Of a stretch of 9,621 bases of DNA, positions 6,482-9,621 are shown in pieces. The notes under the pieces were generated by a model. It saw only the letters and a list, made by a program, of their open reading frames with translations. It made no database searches and had not been told where the DNA came from. Position 1 is the first letter of the stretch. Each line of letters opens with the position of its first letter. The stretch comes from Candidatus Hestiella acidicharens (lineage in GTDB: Archaea; Thermoproteota; Thermoprotei_A; Sulfolobales; Acidilobaceae). The DNA is taken from the NCBI GenBank assembly GCA_015523575.1, contig WAJZ01000018.1, positions 1-9,621 on the forward strand. The letters run 5' to 3'. The position numbers were made by a program, and so were the translations under genes.

Positions 6482-7257
6482 TATACAAATCCTACGCCTC
6501 CGCGGTAGTATTAGGATTTCCAATAAAGAATAGGGAAAATCCATATATTGCTTTGCCTATAGAAAAGGTGAGGTTAGACGTTGACTTAGAAGTGTGTAAA
6601 AAGCCATTTATCTCTGCCCCTAACTTCCCGAGTCCTGTCTATGAAAGGCTCTCGCACTACTGGGAAGAATTAAGTAGGGGCCTAAAAGAGGAGTATTGCG
6701 CTGCTGTAGACCTTCTTGATCCATATAGAGGTCCTCCCTCAGGGCTCTATGCTATATCCTCTTCTATACTGCTTTACGCCCTTGGTAAGGAAAGCGGAGA
6801 GACGCTTGAGGTGGACGATATCATAGAGCTTTCAGAGTTAGCAGATGGTATTAGAGACCCTTCGTGGCGCGGGGTAATGAGTGCAATGAGGTGTTCATCA
6901 TTAAACGGTAGGCCATGCGTCTATAGAAGGAGGGACGAGAAGACTATCTTTAGCGATTTTTCCCTTCCCCTTACCTATAAGGGGAGCGTTAGCCTAAGGG
7001 AGATCCTAGATAAGGATTACGTTGGAGAAAATGTTTACGGGGCGATAACTAGGCTTATAGGTTTAAGCGTGCTAGAAGCATCAATAAGGTTAGCGGAGGG
7101 CAATGATTTCCTAGGCGTTTTTTCTCAATACAGGAGGATAACTGACTCAGTTTCTTATGCGTTATACAACATCTTCCCTAAAGGGAAATGCTTTTACGTA
7201 CCAGGTTTTCCCTATGAAGCTGAGGCACTATGCGAGGAAGATAAAAATAATGAATAG
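6478..7257 (+). CDS. Degenerate GHMP-kinase-like protein coupled to Memo
   Basis: A 259-residue protein with no certain family name. Its order of segments resembles GHMP kinases such as mevalonate kinase: an N-terminal strand pair YASAVVLGFPI and NPYIALPIEK (6-30), a phosphate-loop-like PPSGLYAISSSILLYAL (86-102) in place of the usual P-x-GxGLGSSSA, a helix with ELADGIRDPSWRGVMS (120-135) where kinases carry the SGxD catalytic aspartate, and a C-terminal KGKCFYVPGFPYE where GAGGGG would be expected. The aspartate and the third glycine motif are not recognisable, and it is some 50 residues shorter than typical mevalonate kinases. The ATG at 6478 overlaps the Memo stop by four bases. I infer a GHMP-fold protein that has lost or altered catalysis, perhaps regulatory or a ligand binder. 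The alternative is an unrelated archaeal orphan. Confidence 0.6.
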   Translation: MIYKSYASAVVLGFPIKNRENPYIALPIEKVRLDVDLEVCKKPFISAPNFPSPVYERLSHYWEELSRGLKEEYCAAVDLLDPYRGPPSGLYAISSSILLYALGKESGETLEVDDIIELSELADGIRDPSWRGVMSAMRCSSLNGRPCVYRRRDEKTIFSDFSLPLTYKGSVSLREILDKDYVGENVYGAITRLIGLSVLEASIRLAEGNDFLGVFSQYRRITDSVSYALYNIFPKGKCFYVPGFPYEAEALCEEDKNNE

Positions 7258-7278
7258 AGTTTTCTAAAAAGATTAAAA

Positions 7279-7342
7279 TATTGATGGAAATCACCTTTTA
7301 TTCTATAGTGAGAAGGGGACCAGTGTTTTTATTGATGGAGAT
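7279..7342 (+). repeat. Short direct repeat in a 46-codon open stretch
   Basis: TATTGATGGAAAT (7279-7291) and TATTGATGGAGAT (7330-7342) match at 12 of 13 positions, 51 nt apart. The same frame is open from 7277 to TGA 7415-7417, reading IDGN...FIDGD, with a hydrophobic C-terminal end. It has no ATG, GTG or TTG at its head and no ribosome site. The gap 7258-7445 otherwise holds nothing I can assign. It could be a gene remnant or chance. Confidence 0.3.
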
Positions 7343-7445
7343 ATATACGAAAGCGTGAAAATAAACACTTGTTTCATTCTTATCGCAACGTTCTCCTATG
7401 TAGCATTTCTACTTTGAGGAAAGGCACTACTAGTATGTCGCTTAG

Positions 7446-8255
7446 CTATGCTGAGAGGAATCCGCCATCAACGGGTATCACCGCCCCTTGTATATAGCTT
7501 GAAAGTGGGGATGAGAGAAAAAGCACAACTCTAGCTACCTCGTCAGGTTTTCCGAGCCTTCCTAGAGGTAACCTACTCAAGTAGTTCATTCCTGACTTTA
7601 TTATATGGATGTTCAGCTTTAGGAATGCATCCTTTTTCTTTTCCTTCACGCCTGGAGTTTCTATGCCTCCGGGGACGACGACGTTTACCCTGAACCCCTT
7701 CTTCCCATATTCTCTAGCCAAGGCCCTGCTCATGGAAATAATGCCGCTCTTCGTTATGTCATAGTGAACAAGTCCTGAAGCAAAAGGTAGTATGGCTTCG
7801 ATTGAGCCTATGTTGACAATAATTCCCCCTTTATTAACCCTCCTTTTCACCATATATTGGCACATCCAGAACGCTGACTTCAAGTTTATCGCAAGGTTTT
7901 TCTCTAGGAAGCTTTCATCTATGCCTAAGAAGTCTTTAAATATGTAAATGCCTGCATTGTTAACCAATATGTCCGGCTCCTTACCCTTGAGGGATTCCCA
8001 TAGCTTGTCTATGTCCTCCTTCTTTGAGAGGTCAACAACGTAGTTTTCGACCTTTGTGCCAAACCTAGAGGATATTGTTTCTGACACCCTTTTCAGGTTT
8101 TCCTCATTGATGTCAATGAGAAAGAGGTCTGCTCCAGCTTCTGCAAACCTATATGCAATGGCTTCTCCTATGCCGGAGGCTGAGCCTGTTACCAAAGCTA
8201 CTTTACCTTTAAGGGATATCATCTCCTTTAATGGAATAAAATCCTTTAATCCCAC
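7446..8255 (-). CDS. Short-chain dehydrogenase/reductase (SDR)
   Basis: A 269-residue classical SDR. The nucleotide-binding motif TGSASGIG is at 23-30, and D48 at the end of the second strand (FLIDIN) favours NAD(H) over NADP(H). The structural NNAG is at 99-102. The catalytic tetrad is N124, S151 (GSIEAI), Y165 and K169 (YDITK). The family's C-terminal VDGG is present near the end (GAVIPVDGGFLSA). The substrate, probably a secondary alcohol or ketone, cannot be deduced. The first 15 residues before the Rossmann strand are a little longer than usual; GTG at 8255 is chosen because the in-frame ATG at 8222 has its GGAG directly abutting it. It starts 35 nt after the potassium-channel gene on the same strand, so co-transcription is plausible, though no functional link is obvious. 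Confidence 0.92.
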   Translation of the reverse strand: MGLKDFIPLKEMISLKGKVALVTGSASGIGEAIAYRFAEAGADLFLIDINEENLKRVSETISSRFGTKVENYVVDLSKKEDIDKLWESLKGKEPDILVNNAGIYIFKDFLGIDESFLEKNLAINLKSAFWMCQYMVKRRVNKGGIIVNIGSIEAILPFASGLVHYDITKSGIISMSRALAREYGKKGFRVNVVVPGGIETPGVKEKKKDAFLKLNIHIIKSGMNYLSRLPLGRLGKPDEVARVVLFLSSPLSSYIQGAVIPVDGGFLSA

Positions 8256-8290
8256 TCTCGACCCTAGTTGTTTTGGTTCGTTAGCTTTAT

Positions 8291-9337
8291 TTAATCTATT
8301 TTATGTCCGCATACCTTCTTTATGTTTAATGGTTTCTTTGCTATATAAATGATTGAGTTATCGTTAACTACCTCCTCTCGACTGGGGTTTATCCTTAGGC
8401 CTTTACTGCTTCTGAGCGCTATTGGTAGTGCTTCATACATCATCATTATGCTTACGATATCCTTGTATTTCTTTCCCTTTAGGCATTCTGGTAGCTCTTC
8501 TTCAAATATCTCATCCCCGGACCTTGCAGATATTATAAGGTCTATAACCTGGGATACCTTTGGATTATTGAGCGTCTTCGACAAGAGCTTCGCCGAAACG
8601 TAACCCCTAATTATATAGTCATCGATGCCAACCATTTTAGCGTATTCTACGCTCTCGCTGCTAAGCAGCTCTGCTACAACGTGGCAGTTGCTGTTAAGCT
8701 TCTTTATCCTCAACCCAGCAAGTATTGTCTTTGCGTCTATTGCCGTCGGGTTTACGCTAGCATCCCTCGCATCGGCAAGTATTATCGCTCCCTCAGCCTT
8801 CTCAACGTTTGCCTTTTTTAAGTCATCCTCTTTTAAGCAGCTCCCCTTAACGAAGTCTATTTCCTTTAGGGGTGGCGAGGGGGTTTCGGCTATAAGTACT
8901 ATGTCCTTGTCCGTTTCCTTAAGCAACTCACTTACCAACTCTTCCCCTATTTCATTCCAGTTGCATATTATGTTATGGTTTGACACTATTGCCTTCAACT
9001 CGCCGAACTTTCTAGCTATATCAGATTCCACCAATACATCTGTAAAGCTGGCAATAAATAGGCTTAAGGAGCCTATACCAAAGAGCATTAGCAGAATGGC
9101 ATTTACCTTGCCCCAAAACGAGACGATTGGCGTATTTCCATATCCCACTGTAGTTATCGTCTGTATAACGAACCAAAAGCTGTCAAAGAGGTTCTTTATA
9201 CCGCTCCCAGGTAGCCCCTTTTCTATATAATACTCTGAAAACGTTCCATAGGCTACTATTGCAATAAGCATGATCGTTATCTTGGCAAAGTTGTTCCTAA
9301 GAAACCTTCTGAACTTGGCAAGTATGAGGAAGAGCAA
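8291..9337 (-). CDS. Two-TM potassium channel with RCK (TrkA-N/TrkA-C) domain
   Basis: A 348-residue membrane protein of MthK-like architecture. There is a basic N-terminus, TM1 at about 17-38, a pore helix and the K+ selectivity filter T63-V-G-Y-G67 (QTITTVGYGN), TM2 at about 76-99, then a cytoplasmic RCK/TrkA-N Rossmann domain from about 120 and a TrkA-C-like part from about 275 (DEIFEEELPE...). Four subunits would form the pore, with RCK domains acting as a ligand-gated ring. The RCK nucleotide loop reads ICNWNEIGEEL: the first glycine of the usual GxGxxG is N126, while the last (G131) remains. Of the MthK calcium ligands, an equivalent of E210 seems present (VVAELL), but that of E212 is leucine, so gating by Ca2+ as in MthK is doubtful. 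Start is TTG 9337 with AGGAGGTG at 9352-9345. Confidence 0.93.
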   Translation of the reverse strand: MLFLILAKFRRFLRNNFAKITIMLIAIVAYGTFSEYYIEKGLPGSGIKNLFDSFWFVIQTITTVGYGNTPIVSFWGKVNAILLMLFGIGSLSLFIASFTDVLVESDIARKFGELKAIVSNHNIICNWNEIGEELVSELLKETDKDIVLIAETPSPPLKEIDFVKGSCLKEDDLKKANVEKAEGAIILADARDASVNPTAIDAKTILAGLRIKKLNSNCHVVAELLSSESVEYAKMVGIDDYIIRGYVSAKLLSKTLNNPKVSQVIDLIISARSGDEIFEEELPECLKGKKYKDIVSIMMMYEALPIALRSSKGLRINPSREEVVNDNSIIYIAKKPLNIKKVCGHKID

Positions 9338-9344
9338 CTGCTAG

Positions 9345-9383
9345 CACCTCCTGCTACGTTAATAATGGTGTGAAATTAAAAAG
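9345..9383 (-). promoter_or_regulatory. Promoter and RBS of the potassium-channel gene
   Basis: On the minus strand TTTTTAATTTC (from 9382) is a plausible TATA box, and about 26 nt further on is AGGAGGTG (9352-9345), the best Shine-Dalgarno site in the window, seven bases before TTG 9337. The strong site explains use of a TTG start. The TATA call rests on position and composition. The element lies within the plus-strand PIN-domain remnant. Confidence 0.5.
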
Positions 9384-9515
9384 GCGAAACACCTGCAACC
9401 CTTTGTCTATAGAGGTTACAAAGACTTCACCATAGCAACAACTAAGCATGTAGACGCCACCTTGGTTACTAGCGATAGAATCGTGAAAGATAATGCTTTA
9501 AAATCTAATGTCTAG
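9366..9515 (+). pseudogene. C-terminal remnant of a PIN-domain (VapC) toxin
   Basis: The plus strand is open for 49 residues to TAG (9513-9515). It contains YKDFTIATTKHVDATLVTSD followed by RIVKDNALKSNV. The order D-F-x-I-A-x-x-K-x-x-x-A-x-L-V-T-S-D-R is the hallmark C-terminal half of PIN-domain toxins, including the last acidic residue in TSD. The frame is closed by TAA just upstream and has no ATG, GTG or TTG at its head; the N-terminal three-fifths of the domain are missing. The end is also short: VapC proteins usually have about ten more residues after this point. Composition resembles its surroundings. Confidence 0.65.
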
Positions 9516-9559
9516 ACCTGCTATATATTAAATGATGAAGATTATAAGACTTTATGAAT

Positions 9560-9581
9560 AAATTAATATCATAATTAATTT
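9560..9581. repeat. A/T-only inverted repeat in the right-edge spacer
   Basis: AAATTAAT (9560-9567) and ATTAATTT (9574-9581) are perfect inverted copies around the 6-nt ATCATA. The surrounding 9516-9621 is strongly A/T-rich with no gene. This could be an operator or promoter element for a gene beyond the window, but such pairs arise easily in A/T-rich DNA. Confidence 0.3.
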
Positions 9582-9621
9582 TAATACATAATAATTGCCT
9601 TAATCATTGCAACATCACTGA

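Noticed and set aside
8625..9230. A 201-codon open frame on the plus strand opposite the potassium channel
   Set aside because: It is the antisense shadow of a well-supported channel gene; its product is a serine/leucine-rich string with no domain, typical of a complementary frame.
9532..9621. C/D box small RNA suggested by ATGATGA (9532-9538) and a terminal CTGA
   Set aside because: The boxes are about 80 nt apart with no usable internal D'/C' pair and the sequence is nearly all A/T, unlike archaeal sRNAs.
1..9621. CRISPR array
   Set aside because: No regularly spaced repeats of 24-37 nt were found on either strand.

Overview
The window looks like the chromosome of a thermophilic archaeon, most likely a Thermoproteota (crenarchaeal) lineage; this is inferred from gene content and signals, not from a marker gene. 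Pointers are the coupled pdxS-pdxT pair with a crenarchaeal-type N-terminal segment on PdxS, the Memo protein coupled to a GHMP-kinase-like gene, AF2212/VapC-type toxin-antitoxin genes, AGG/ATA-rich codon use, many TTG and GTG starts preceded by GGAGG/GGTG Shine-Dalgarno sites, and A/T-rich TATA-like boxes.

Layout. Positions 1-239 hold the broken, left-truncated end of an IS607-type serine recombinase gene (minus strand). A YfcE-like metallophosphoesterase (345-1088, +) converges, with a 3-nt gap, on a minus-strand run: pdxS (start at 3795 or 3864), pdxT and an uncharacterised COG0731-type radical SAM gene (ending at 1092). pdxS and pdxT encode the two subunits of PLP synthase and are separated by one base. 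From 3901 to 5424 is a toxin-antitoxin graveyard: an intact AF2212-type antitoxin gene followed by a vapC interrupted by an in-frame TGA and cut short, a compact and apparently intact DUF2283-DUF4258 pair on the opposite strand, and the C-terminal remnant of a second AF2212-type antitoxin facing it.

From 5621 to 7257 (+) lie a Memo-family gene and a translationally coupled gene (ATGA overlap) for a shortened, motif-poor GHMP-kinase-like protein. From 9337 back to 7446 (-) lie a two-TM potassium channel with a cytoplasmic RCK (TrkA-N/TrkA-C) module and a classical short-chain dehydrogenase, 35 nt apart. The right edge carries the C-terminal end of another PIN-domain (VapC) gene on the + strand and an A/T-rich tail.

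How they fit together. The ordinary metabolism here is vitamin B6 synthesis (PdxS makes PLP from ribose 5-phosphate, glyceraldehyde 3-phosphate and ammonia; PdxT supplies the ammonia from glutamine), K+ transport and redox chemistry. The accessory layer is mobile or addiction-module debris between these blocks. The least explained elements are the GHMP-like protein tied to Memo, the DUF2283-DUF4258 pair, and the intact antitoxin whose toxin appears dead. I did not find a convincing wholly new multi-gene system.
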